35,201 nucleotides of DNA from Patescibacteria group bacterium (lineage in GTDB: Bacteria; Patescibacteriota; Microgenomatia; Levybacterales; UBA12049): NCBI GenBank assembly GCA_023485715.1, contig JAMCZG010000025.1, forward strand, positions 1 through 35,201, given 5' to 3'. Each line of letters opens with the position of its first letter. Within the stretch, counting starts at the first letter, position 1. The notes under the pieces were generated by a model. That model saw only the letters and a program-made list of their open reading frames with translations, was not told the DNA's origin and made no database searches. This document shows positions 23,224 through 31,822 of the stretch, one piece after another. The translations under genes were made by a program, and so were the position numbers.

Positions 23224-25501
23224 TGCTTTGGATAACGATTCTGATATTGTCCGCTTTTTGTGGTAAAATTTTTGGCAGGAACGGAATATTGGGGGAAAGA
23301 GATACAGATCGATCAGAGACCTGAGGAAGTTTTGATATTATTTCTTCGGCTTCTTTAAACGATTTTCCTTTTATTGTTTCAGCCAACTTTTTTTCATCGA
23401 TTTTGGATAATAGAGATGCTTTTATTACGATTGTCCCGGTTATTTCTTTTTCGTTTTTAACTTTTGGACTGTTGATAGAAGAATCAATATTATCAATCAT
23501 CATATCTTGAATATTGTTTTTTAAAAGATTAGTTGAAAAAGATTCGAGATCTTTATTTGGGTAACAAAGCATTGTGTAATCGATGGTTGCCTTTAACGAT
23601 ACTTCTCTTGCTTCATCGTTTTGTTTTTTGCTAAAAGTTTTTTTGGTAAGGGTTATATCGGAGAAGACAGGGATAATCGAGTGTCCTGTCGGGATTTTTT
23701 TGATTATGTCGTCCTTTGCCTTTTTTTCGAATTTTTTGGCGACCTCGTTGGTTAATTTATCGATATCGTTTTTAGATACAATTGTGATTTCTTTTTTTGT
23801 TCCTCCTGAAAAAGCAGAATCGTTTTTAGCAACGATTGTTGTTGTCGGATAAGAACCGATTGTAAATTTAGTACTGGATGGGAGATTGTGTTCTTTACCG
23901 ATTTCTTTTGCCGTAACTTCGATTTTCTTTGTAACCGGCGGGGAACTTGCGTCTCCCGATCCAGAAGAAATAGTTACTGCTTTATCGAAAGTAAATTCAA
24001 GCTCATTCGGCGAAACAATAGTTGTTCCCTGGGGAAATGTTTTTTCCTCCGTAAGGCGACTATACAAAGTGACCGTTCCCTTTGCTTTATCGCCAGTTTC
24101 TTTTTTTCCGGTGGCTTGGGTTGAAGCTTCGCCCGTCTCGGAAACAGAGATCAAATTTCCGGCGATAATATTTTTTGAAATATCAGTTTTTTTATCCGCG
24201 ACAAAAATTGCATCGCTTTTCTTCTCTATAGATTTTGGATTAATATTTATGGTGACTTGCGCGCCCAGGTAAAAAATATAAAGAATAAATAAAAGAATTA
24301 GAAACGCAATTATAATAGGTGGGATAAAAACGATTTTATTACCAGATTTCATAAATAAAAACATCTTTCCGAAAATATTTCTTATTATTTTAACCGGTAG
24401 AGCCAATATACTTCCTGATCTGGTTATTTCTTCTTTGGTTTCATAATTTACTTCGATTTTTTCAGGTCTTCTTCTTTCCTCGGCGATTGCTGTTTGAGGT
24501 TCTATTTCTTCTTCGTCTTGTTCTTCTAATAATTCTTGTATTGGTGTATCTTTTTCTTCTTCGATCTCGTCAGTCTCTTTTTTTACCGATTTTGGCTCTA
24601 CTTTTATAACATCCGCTTCTTTTATAAAACCAAAGCTTTCTTCGTTCAGGGTCGCTGCTTGAGTCGTTTCCTTGTTTTTATCTTCATCTATTCTTGATTT
24701 TAGATCATCAGCTATTATTTTTTCTTTTTTTGCTTCATCTCCTAATACTTCAAAACCCATCTGTGTTGCCGCACCGAACAATATTGCTTTTGAGTCAAAC
24801 CATTTTGGGAGGTTAACGATTTGAGGGACATGTAAAAATGGAAGACTTTTGCTCCATACGTGTCCGATAAATTCCTGACTAAGATTTTCGCTTTCCTTGT
24901 CATCATAGATAATAATTTTCGAAGGTAAGATTTCATAGTCTGTAAAATGATGTAGAACTTGGTCTGTTATTTTTGGTATTGATCCCTCGATTTTTGCTGT
25001 TTTCGTTTCGATAATTTTCCCGGCTCGGACAAGAGAAACAGTAATATTTTTTTTGTCGACCTCGATAAGAATCGCAGAAACAGGCACTCCTTCTTCCTGT
25101 TGCAAACGATGCGTTATTGCTTCTTGGGTAACTAAAAATCCTATCGGAGCAAGTCCTAATGCGTCGCACGATTTTTTAAGTTTAGAAAGATAATCGTGTT
25201 TTATCTTCGATTGTTCTATCCAATTTTGTTTTACGCCGAAAATTGTTTTTAGTGTTTCGGTATTCTCAGAAATTGAGTTCTCAGCGATCGAAATCGCCTT
25301 GTCCATCGTCTCGATTAATTCTTCTTGCGTTACGGTTTCGATCGAGTCTTTAAAATACTCTTCGTTTTTACCGATGACTTGAATTTTTCCCGCGATAACC
25401 TCAAAAACTACCGCACTTACTTTTTCGTCTCTTAAAAGAAGAGCTAAATAATGTTCTGGTTTTTCTTTTTTTCCGAAAATAGAAGGCAGAGCGAGTTTCA
25501 T
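23216..25501 (-). CDS. PilM/ASKHA-like domain fused through a membrane helix to a baseplate-J-like ectodomain
   Basis: A 761-residue bitopic protein. Residues about 15-270 resemble an actin-like (ASKHA) fold of the PilM/FtsA kind (DEKVSAVVFEV, CDALGLAPIGFLVTQEAI, ILIEVDKKNITVSLVRAGKI), but the phosphate loop lacks the DxGxxxT glycines, so ATP binding is doubtful. A Glu/Lys-rich linker (about 270-360) precedes one membrane helix (about 390-415). Outside the cell, residues 425-761 resemble the baseplate J/gp47-like region described in CPR surface proteins (KGTVTLYSRLTEEKTFPQGT, KKIEVTAKEIGKEHNLPS). It starts one base after the alaS stop and overlaps the sortase gene. The role is unknown; a cytoplasm-to-surface scaffold for an appendage or wall structure is inference. 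Confidence 0.65.
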   Translation of the reverse strand: MKLALPSIFGKKEKPEHYLALLLRDEKVSAVVFEVIAGKIQVIGKNEEYFKDSIETVTQEELIETMDKAISIAENSISENTETLKTIFGVKQNWIEQSKIKHDYLSKLKKSCDALGLAPIGFLVTQEAITHRLQQEEGVPVSAILIEVDKKNITVSLVRAGKIIETKTAKIEGSIPKITDQVLHHFTDYEILPSKIIIYDDKESENLSQEFIGHVWSKSLPFLHVPQIVNLPKWFDSKAILFGAATQMGFEVLGDEAKKEKIIADDLKSRIDEDKNKETTQAATLNEESFGFIKEADVIKVEPKSVKKETDEIEEEKDTPIQELLEEQDEEEIEPQTAIAEERRRPEKIEVNYETKEEITRSGSILALPVKIIRNIFGKMFLFMKSGNKIVFIPPIIIAFLILLFILYIFYLGAQVTININPKSIEKKSDAIFVADKKTDISKNIIAGNLISVSETGEASTQATGKKETGDKAKGTVTLYSRLTEEKTFPQGTTIVSPNELEFTFDKAVTISSGSGDASSPPVTKKIEVTAKEIGKEHNLPSSTKFTIGSYPTTTIVAKNDSAFSGGTKKEITIVSKNDIDKLTNEVAKKFEKKAKDDIIKKIPTGHSIIPVFSDITLTKKTFSKKQNDEAREVSLKATIDYTMLCYPNKDLESFSTNLLKNNIQDMMIDNIDSSINSPKVKNEKEITGTIVIKASLLSKIDEKKLAETIKGKSFKEAEEIISKLPQVSDRSVSLSPNIPFLPKILPQKADNIRIVIQSNE

Positions 25502-25502
25502 A

Positions 25503-27299
25503 TTAATTTTCCAATTTTCCGTAGATTCGTCGTGCCCCGTGTCCGATATTCTCCTGCTTTATTATACTAAACCTTTTTAGCTTGCCTGTAAAATCGACAT
25601 GGGGACCACCGCAGACCTCTTTGCTGAAATCTCCGATTGTGTATACATTTACTTTATCAGCATATTTTGCAATAAAAAAACCTAAGGCGCCTGATTTTAA
25701 CGCTTTTTCTTTGTCCATTGCCTCAAAAGCTATTGGTAGATTATCGTTAATTTTTTCATTTATTAAATTTTCGATTTTTTTTATTTGTTCTTCTGTTAAT
25801 TTTTCTGGATGCGAAAAGTCAAAACGCAAACGCTCGGACGTAATATTGCTTCCTTTCTGTTCGACATGGTTGCCTAATATTTTTCGTAATGCCGCGTGTA
25901 GCAAATGAGTCGCGGTGTGATATTTTACTGTCATTGTGGAATTATCCGCTAACCCGCCTTTAAACTTTTTTTCTGCTCCTGCTCTTGATAATTTTTGATG
26001 CTCTTCCATTTTTTTTGCAAATTCCTGTTCATTAAATTCATAGCCTAAACTTCTAATTTGAGTAGGAGAAAGTCCATGGGTCGAGTAGAGGAGAAACGCA
26101 TCTTCAGATGAGATTTTAGAAATGCCTTTTAATTCGTCACCGGTTTTATATTTTTTTTCGATCAATACTCTTGCTTTTTCGCGGGTTGTTCGATAAATTT
26201 CTTCTTCCTGTAAAATCGTGTTTTTGACGTTTTCAAATTTTTCTTCTAATTCAGGATCTGTGTCGATATATTGCCCGGCAATAGATCTCATTATCGGCAT
26301 AATTTCTTTTCCGCCGAGCTTGTAAAAATTATCCAGACCCCGTCTGATTAATCGTCTTAAAATATAGCCCTGTTCTTTGTTTGAAGGAATAACGTTAGAT
26401 GCGGCTATAAATGTTGACGCGATAAAATGGTCAATTATTATTCTTATTTCTTTTTTATAATCCCCGTATTTTTTCGCTGTTTCATTCTCAATAGTTTTTA
26501 TTATCGGTAAAAAAAGACTGGTTTGAAAAATGTCTGATTTATTTTCCAAAGCCGCCAAAAGTCTTTCGAGCCCACCGCCAAAATCAACATTAGCTTTTGA
26601 TAATTTTTCAAATCCATTCTCGGTTTTTTTATATTCCATAAAAACACTATTCCCAATTTCTAAAAATCTTCCGCACTCACAATTTATATGACATTTTTCT
26701 CCGAATTTTTTGTCGTGTTCTGTTCCTAAATCAAAAAACACCTCACTGTCTGGCCCACCCGGTTCGCCGATCGGCATATCTTTTGGAGTACCTGATCTTG
26801 ACCACCAGTTTTTGTCAACGCCGTAATAAAAAATTCGATCTGATATATCGACTCCTTCGTTATCAAACAATTCTTGCCAGATGTTTTCTGAAAGGTTGTC
26901 GCGAGGAATATTCTCGTATCCATTAAAAACAGAAATATACAACTTTTCAGCCGGAAGACCTAGGCCTTTTGTTAAAAATTCAAAAAACCACGGGATTTGT
27001 TCGCTTTTAAAATAATCACCCAAGCTCCAATTTCCGAGCATTCTAAAAAATGTTGTATGTCGGTTATCGCCGACTTCATCTATGTCTTGTGCTCTAAAAC
27101 AGTTCTGAACATTGGTTAATCGTTTTCCCAAAGGGTGCGGTTCGCCCAATAAATAGGGGATTAGTGGCTGCATTCCAGAACTCGTAAAAAGAGTGGTCGG
27201 ATCATTCTCTGGAATAAGGGGAGAATTTTCGATCCGTTTATGGCCGCGTTTCTCAAAAAAGGAAATATATATGTCGATAATTTCCCGGGCTTTCAACAT
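25503..27299 (-). CDS. alaS: Alanyl-tRNA synthetase, short form without C-Ala domain
   Basis: Charges tRNA-Ala and edits mischarged Ser/Gly. The 598 residues hold the class II catalytic core (motif 1 FTSSGMQPLIPYLLG, motif 2 NCFRAQDIDEVGDNRHTTFFRMLGNWSLGDYFK in pieces, motif 3 GGGLERLLAAL), the tRNA-binding helices and the editing domain, with HTATH at 461-465 and Cys563-x3-His567 (CGGPH) as its zinc site. The C-Ala oligomerisation domain is missing (E. coli AlaRS is 876). In the core, GPCGPCSE is GEPGGPDSE and the EIWN Trp is Gly (LEIGNSVF). A leaderless start from the extended -10 box just upstream is likely. It opens the minus-strand operon that continues to mltG. Confidence 0.95.
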   Translation of the reverse strand: MLKAREIIDIYISFFEKRGHKRIENSPLIPENDPTTLFTSSGMQPLIPYLLGEPHPLGKRLTNVQNCFRAQDIDEVGDNRHTTFFRMLGNWSLGDYFKSEQIPWFFEFLTKGLGLPAEKLYISVFNGYENIPRDNLSENIWQELFDNEGVDISDRIFYYGVDKNWWSRSGTPKDMPIGEPGGPDSEVFFDLGTEHDKKFGEKCHINCECGRFLEIGNSVFMEYKKTENGFEKLSKANVDFGGGLERLLAALENKSDIFQTSLFLPIIKTIENETAKKYGDYKKEIRIIIDHFIASTFIAASNVIPSNKEQGYILRRLIRRGLDNFYKLGGKEIMPIMRSIAGQYIDTDPELEEKFENVKNTILQEEEIYRTTREKARVLIEKKYKTGDELKGISKISSEDAFLLYSTHGLSPTQIRSLGYEFNEQEFAKKMEEHQKLSRAGAEKKFKGGLADNSTMTVKYHTATHLLHAALRKILGNHVEQKGSNITSERLRFDFSHPEKLTEEQIKKIENLINEKINDNLPIAFEAMDKEKALKSGALGFFIAKYADKVNVYTIGDFSKEVCGGPHVDFTGKLKRFSIIKQENIGHGARRIYGKLEN

Positions 27300-27306
27300 A
27301 CTATAG

Positions 27307-27315
27307 ATTATACCA
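27307..27315 (-). promoter_or_regulatory. alaS extended -10 promoter (leaderless)
   Basis: On the minus strand TGgTATAAT (27315-27307) is followed by 7 nt and the alaS ATG (27299). It sits in the 30-nt gap after trxB; no clear -35 box is seen. Confidence 0.65.
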
Positions 27316-27329
27316 TGAAGATAATATTT

Positions 27330-28283
27330 CTATCTTTTAATCTGGTTTTGTCCCCAAAGAGACGGGGCGTTTTGTTGTTTAAGATAGGAAAAAGCCGAAA
27401 AGGAAGCACGCGCGCCAAGTCCGATCGCTGTTGAAATTTGCTCGATCGAAAGGCCTACGCTTACGATATCTCCGGCGGCAAAAGCGCCAGGAATATTCGT
27501 CGCAAGTTTATCATCGACTTTTATATATCCCTTTTCATCGACGTTAATTCCCAAGGGAACAGCGAGCGCGCTGCCCGGAACTCCGCCGATCTCGATAAAA
27601 ACTTTTTCAACATCTAATGTCTTTTCAGTCTCGTTTGATTTTATTTTTATTCCGGTTATTTTTTGTCCGTCGCCTAATATTTCTAAAACTTGCGCGTTAT
27701 AGAGAATCTCAATTTTTGGATCGTTTTTAATTTTTTCGATAAGAACGGGATCACTTCTGAGTTCGGAACCGCGATATATAAGGTAAATTTTACTGGCAGC
27801 CTGAGAAAGCTGTATTACTGCCTGAACAGCGCTGTTTGCACCGCCGATAACAGCGACATTTTTGTTTTCGTATTCAAATTTTTCGCACGTCGCGCAATAT
27901 TGCACGCCTTTTCCGATATATTCGTTTTCGCCGGGGATATTTAATTTTCGTCTCTCCGCGCCAGTTGCGATAATAAGCGTTAAACAATCAAAATTTTTTC
28001 CGCTTTCTGTTATGACTTTAAAATTATTTGCAGCCCTTTCGATTTTAGACACTGATTCGCTCAAAATTTCTGCGCCCCTTTTTTTTACCTGAGCGGCCAT
28101 TTTCTCGGCGAGTTCTTTTCCGGATATTTCTTCGAATCCGGGATAATTGATAATATCCGGTGCAAGACTCATTTGTCCTCCTAAAACGCTTCCGATCACA
28201 ATATGATTTAATTTAAAGCATGAGGCATAAATCGATGCAGTGAGCCCGGATGGCCCACACCCCACGATTACAAGATCATACAT
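27330..28283 (-). CDS. trxB: Thioredoxin reductase-like flavoprotein
   Basis: FAD-containing pyridine nucleotide-disulphide oxidoreductase that reduces thioredoxin-like partners. The 317-residue protein has the FAD loop GCGPSGLTA near the N-terminus, the redox pair Cys130-Ala-Thr-Cys133 and a second dinucleotide site (VIGGANSAVQA), then the C-terminal FAD motif AFAAGDIVS. In place of the NADPH-selecting HRRxxxR of E. coli TrxB it has YRGSELR (170-176): the second Arg is Gly172, so cofactor preference may differ. No thioredoxin gene is in the window. It is divergently transcribed from rpoB and has its own promoter. Confidence 0.9.
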   Translation of the reverse strand: MYDLVIVGCGPSGLTASIYASCFKLNHIVIGSVLGGQMSLAPDIINYPGFEEISGKELAEKMAAQVKKRGAEILSESVSKIERAANNFKVITESGKNFDCLTLIIATGAERRKLNIPGENEYIGKGVQYCATCEKFEYENKNVAVIGGANSAVQAVIQLSQAASKIYLIYRGSELRSDPVLIEKIKNDPKIEILYNAQVLEILGDGQKITGIKIKSNETEKTLDVEKVFIEIGGVPGSALAVPLGINVDEKGYIKVDDKLATNIPGAFAAGDIVSVGLSIEQISTAIGLGARASFSAFSYLKQQNAPSLWGQNQIKR

Positions 28284-28290
28284 AGTTAAA

Positions 28291-28299
28291 ATAATAACA
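28291..28299 (-). promoter_or_regulatory. trxB extended -10 promoter (leaderless)
   Basis: On the minus strand TGtTATTAT (28299-28291) is followed by 7 nt and the trxB ATG (28283). The -35 region is weak. Confidence 0.6.
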
Positions 28300-28346
28300 T
28301 AAAAGAAAATTAAAAACTATTTTAATCACATATATACTATAGGTTA

Positions 28347-28376
28347 TTGACAGGGGAAAGGGGAGTATGTTATACA
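28347..28376 (+). promoter_or_regulatory. rpoBC promoter
   Basis: Perfect TTGACA (28347-28352), 18 nt spacer, extended -10 TGtTATACA (hexamer 28371-28376). Transcription should start near 28383, giving an 89-nt leader, the longest in the window. The gap 28284-28471 otherwise holds the trxB promoter and an inverted repeat at 28437-28450. Confidence 0.7.
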
Positions 28377-28436
28377 CTAAACACTCTATATAAAGTTATT
28401 TCCATAAGGGTGGATTACACTCGGTATTTTTTGTTG

Positions 28437-28450
28437 TATAGAAGTCTATA
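28437..28450 (+). repeat. Inverted repeat in the rpoB leader
   Basis: TATAGAAGTCTATA: TATAGA and TCTATA are exact reverse complements around AG. It begins 35 nt before the rpoB ATG, just upstream of the AGGAAG ribosome binding site (28458-28463). It could be an operator, a small hairpin or chance; TATAGA could also act as a second -10 box. Confidence 0.4.
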
Positions 28451-28471
28451 GGGTTACAGGAAGTTATTCAG

Positions 28472-31400
28472 ATGCTCAAAAATAATAATAACATTATAAG
28501 ACAAAACTGGGGTAAATCTTACTCCCTATTACCAAAACTCGATTTACTTGCCGTTCAAAAAGAATCGTATAGGTGGTTCAAGGAACACGCAGTTAAGGAG
28601 ATATTAGACGAAATCTCCCCGATCGATGATTTCACAGAAAAGAATTGGACGCTAACCTTAAACGATTATCGGTTTGGAAAACCATCAACCACGCCCCAAA
28701 ACGCACTTGCTAAAGGAATAACATACGATATTCCCCTGTATGTAAAGACGACCTTGGTAAATAAAAAAACGGAAAAGAAAATGAATGCCGAGGTGTTTTT
28801 GGGCGATATTCCCGAAATGACAGAAAGAGGTACGTTTATTGTCAACGGAATCGAAAGAGCAGTTGTTAATCAGTTAGTTAGATCGCCGGGAGTATTTTTT
28901 ACCGCGGTTTCAGACCCGGTTACCGGAAAAATGCTCTATAACGCAGAAATAAGGCCGATTCACGGTTCGTGGCTCGAATTTTCAACTACCAGGCACGCGA
29001 CTATTACAGTAAAAATCGACAGACGAAGAAAGTTTTTAGTAACGACATTTTTACGGGCTTTAGGCATTTCCTCAAACGACCAGCTAACAGAAAGCTTCAA
29101 ACAAATCCAATCCGAAGACAAAGACGAACACATTAAAAATACACTTCATAAAGACGAAACCACGACAGAAGCAGAGGCACTAGTTGAAATTTTCAAAAAA
29201 ATGCATCCTGGAGAACCGATTGTCTTGGAAAAAGTCAGGGAAAACATAACGAGTCTTTTTTTCAACAGCAGAAGATATGATTTGGGAGTAGTTGGAAGAT
29301 ATAAAATCAATAAGAAATTGGATGAAACACCTGGATTTAGGGTTTCGGAAGACCGGGTTTTAACTATCAGCGATATAATCGGGGCTATAAATTATCTTAT
29401 TTTGCTTACTTCCGGAAAGGGAACAGTCGATGACATCGATAGCCTTGCCAACAGAAGAGTAAGAAGTGTGGGGGAATTAGTCGCGACGACCGCATTCAGG
29501 GTGGGTGTTTTAAGACTCGAGAGAAGTATAAAAGAAAGAATGAGCTTGATTCAGGCAGATGTTCCGGTATCGATCCCCTCTTTGATTAATGCGCGACCGA
29601 TCATGGCGTCGATCAACGAATTTTTTAGGACTTCACAGCTTTCGACAATCCTCGACCAGACAAATCCCCTCTCGGAAATCGATAATTTAAACCGCTTAAC
29701 AGTAATGGGTATTGGTGGAGTTTCTAGGGAAAGAGCGGCATTTTCGATCCGAGATATCAACAGTTCTCAATATTCAAGAATTTGTCCGATTAGAAGCCCC
29801 GAAGGACCAAATATAGGATTGGTAACTTATTTAACTTTATACGCGAAGATTAATAAGTATGGTTTTGTCGAAGCACCGTATCGAAAAGTTGAAGTAAAAA
29901 AAACCGGTAAAAAAACGACTGTTAAGGCCCTGGACGAGATTGTTTATATCGACGCAGAAGATGAAGCAAAACATTATATTACAGGGGCAACTGTGTTATC
30001 TAACGAAGATATAATCGAAGACGAAATGGTTCCCGCAAGATACGGTGGAGAGTTTCTGGAAGTCGAAAAAGAAAAAATACAATATGTAGATATTACCCCA
30101 CGTCAGGTTGTTGGTAGTGCTGCTTCCCTCATTCCGTTTGTTTCCCACGACGATGCACAAAGATCCTTAATGGGTACACACATGCAATGCCAGGCAGTTC
30201 CATTAGTGGCACCCCAAAGTCCAATAGTTGGAACAGGGATGGAAGGAGCAGTTGCTCAAGTTATGCGTAGGGTTGTAACTGCGCCCTTCGATGGAAAAAT
30301 CGAATCAATTGATAGTAGAACAATGGTTTTAAAAGGAATAAAAGGAGAAAAAGCGGTATTTTCGATCGAGATTTTTAAGAGAACAGCACAGGCAACATGT
30401 TACACACAAAAGGTAATCGTCGATGTTGGGCAACGCGTTAAAAAAGGAGACGTTCTAATCGATGGGCCGGCGGCACAGTTCGGAGAATTGGCATTAGGTC
30501 AAAATTTATTGATCGCGTATGCATCGCTCGATGGATTGGGATACGAAGACGCCATTGTTGTGTCAGACAGACTAGTTAAGGAAGATGTATTCTCCTCAAT
30601 CCATATCGAAAAGTACGAGACGTCGGTCGTTGAGACAAAGCTAGGACCCGAGGAAACGACTCGTGATATCCCAAATGTCTCAGAAGAAGACCTTGCAAAC
30701 TTAGACGAAGACGGAATCGTTGTAGTCGGAAGCGAAGTCGAATCTGGGGATATTCTAGTCGGAAAAATCGCTCCTAAAGGAGAAACAGAATTAACAGCAG
30801 AAGAAAGATTGTTAAGGGCAATTTTTGGAGAGCAGGCGCGTGAGGTCCGTGATACTTCTTTAAGAATACCAAACGGCGAAAGAGGAACAGTAATAAGTGT
30901 TCAAATTCTCGATCGAAAAAGCGGAGACGAATTAGAGCCAGGTACGATCAGAAAAATTCTCGTCGAGGTAGCGCAATACAGACATATAGTTGTCGGAGAT
31001 AAGCTCGCCGGAAGACACGGTAATAAAGGAGTTATTTCAAAAATTTTACCGGTCGCTGATATGCCGTATCTTTCCGACGGGACACCGGTCGATATTTTAA
31101 TCTCTCCGATAAGCGTTTTAGCTAGAATGAATTTGGGGCAGTTACTCGAGGCGCATCTTGGGTGGGCTGCGCAAAAACTTGGGATGAAAATTGCGGTTCC
31201 TGTTTTTGAAAGAGTAGAAGAAAACAGAATACTCTCTCTTATTAAAAAAGCTGGTCTTCCGGAAAGCGGTAAATCTACTCTTTACGACGGGAGAACAGGA
31301 AAGCCATATGAAAATTCTGTAGTTGTGGGCATAGAGTATGTTATGAAACTTATTCATATGGTCGAAGACAAAACTCACGCAAGGTCGACTGGTCCGTATT

Positions 31401-31822
31401 CTTTAGTTACTCAACAACCTCTCGGCGGAAAAGCGCAAATGGGGGGACAAAGACTCGGAGAGATGGAAGTTTGGGCACTCGAGGCACACAGGGCGCGCTA
31501 TATATTACAAGAAATGTTAACGATTAAATCAGACGACATCGTCGGACGCGCAAAAGCTTTTGAAGCGATTGTTAAAGGTACAGATATCCCAACGCCAAAA
31601 GTACCCGAATCGTTTAAAGTCCTTATTAAAGAACTTCAAGCACTCGGTCTTAATATTGTTCTGACAGGAACAGAAGTAAAAGAAGAAGTGAAAGAGCCTG
31701 TTTTGGAAGAAAAATTAGAAGAAAAGGTCGAAGAAGAAGCAAAAGAACTTCAGGAAACCTTGGGTGGGGAAGAAGTGGCGACTGGGACAGAAAAAGGAAT
31801 GGAGGTTGCGACCAATGAATAA
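28472..31822 (+). CDS. rpoB: DNA-directed RNA polymerase subunit beta
   Basis: Catalytic beta subunit of RNA polymerase, 1116 residues (E. coli 1342, which has lineage-specific inserts). Conserved blocks are visible: the fork/rifampicin region FFRTSQLSTILDQTNPLSEI (about 385-404), CPIRSPEGPNIGL, the GDKLAGRHGNKG active-site segment and the clamp-connecting MEVWALEAH near the end. The rifampicin pocket differs at three key positions (see findings), and the usually fixed NPLGVPSRMN reads SPISVLARMN at 878-887. A 60-residue Glu-rich tail follows the conserved C-terminus. AGGAAG lies 8 nt before the ATG. It overlaps rpoC by 8 nt. Confidence 0.97.
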   Translation: MLKNNNNIIRQNWGKSYSLLPKLDLLAVQKESYRWFKEHAVKEILDEISPIDDFTEKNWTLTLNDYRFGKPSTTPQNALAKGITYDIPLYVKTTLVNKKTEKKMNAEVFLGDIPEMTERGTFIVNGIERAVVNQLVRSPGVFFTAVSDPVTGKMLYNAEIRPIHGSWLEFSTTRHATITVKIDRRRKFLVTTFLRALGISSNDQLTESFKQIQSEDKDEHIKNTLHKDETTTEAEALVEIFKKMHPGEPIVLEKVRENITSLFFNSRRYDLGVVGRYKINKKLDETPGFRVSEDRVLTISDIIGAINYLILLTSGKGTVDDIDSLANRRVRSVGELVATTAFRVGVLRLERSIKERMSLIQADVPVSIPSLINARPIMASINEFFRTSQLSTILDQTNPLSEIDNLNRLTVMGIGGVSRERAAFSIRDINSSQYSRICPIRSPEGPNIGLVTYLTLYAKINKYGFVEAPYRKVEVKKTGKKTTVKALDEIVYIDAEDEAKHYITGATVLSNEDIIEDEMVPARYGGEFLEVEKEKIQYVDITPRQVVGSAASLIPFVSHDDAQRSLMGTHMQCQAVPLVAPQSPIVGTGMEGAVAQVMRRVVTAPFDGKIESIDSRTMVLKGIKGEKAVFSIEIFKRTAQATCYTQKVIVDVGQRVKKGDVLIDGPAAQFGELALGQNLLIAYASLDGLGYEDAIVVSDRLVKEDVFSSIHIEKYETSVVETKLGPEETTRDIPNVSEEDLANLDEDGIVVVGSEVESGDILVGKIAPKGETELTAEERLLRAIFGEQAREVRDTSLRIPNGERGTVISVQILDRKSGDELEPGTIRKILVEVAQYRHIVVGDKLAGRHGNKGVISKILPVADMPYLSDGTPVDILISPISVLARMNLGQLLEAHLGWAAQKLGMKIAVPVFERVEENRILSLIKKAGLPESGKSTLYDGRTGKPYENSVVVGIEYVMKLIHMVEDKTHARSTGPYSLVTQQPLGGKAQMGGQRLGEMEVWALEAHRARYILQEMLTIKSDDIVGRAKAFEAIVKGTDIPTPKVPESFKVLIKELQALGLNIVLTGTEVKEEVKEPVLEEKLEEKVEEEAKELQETLGGEEVATGTEKGMEVATNE

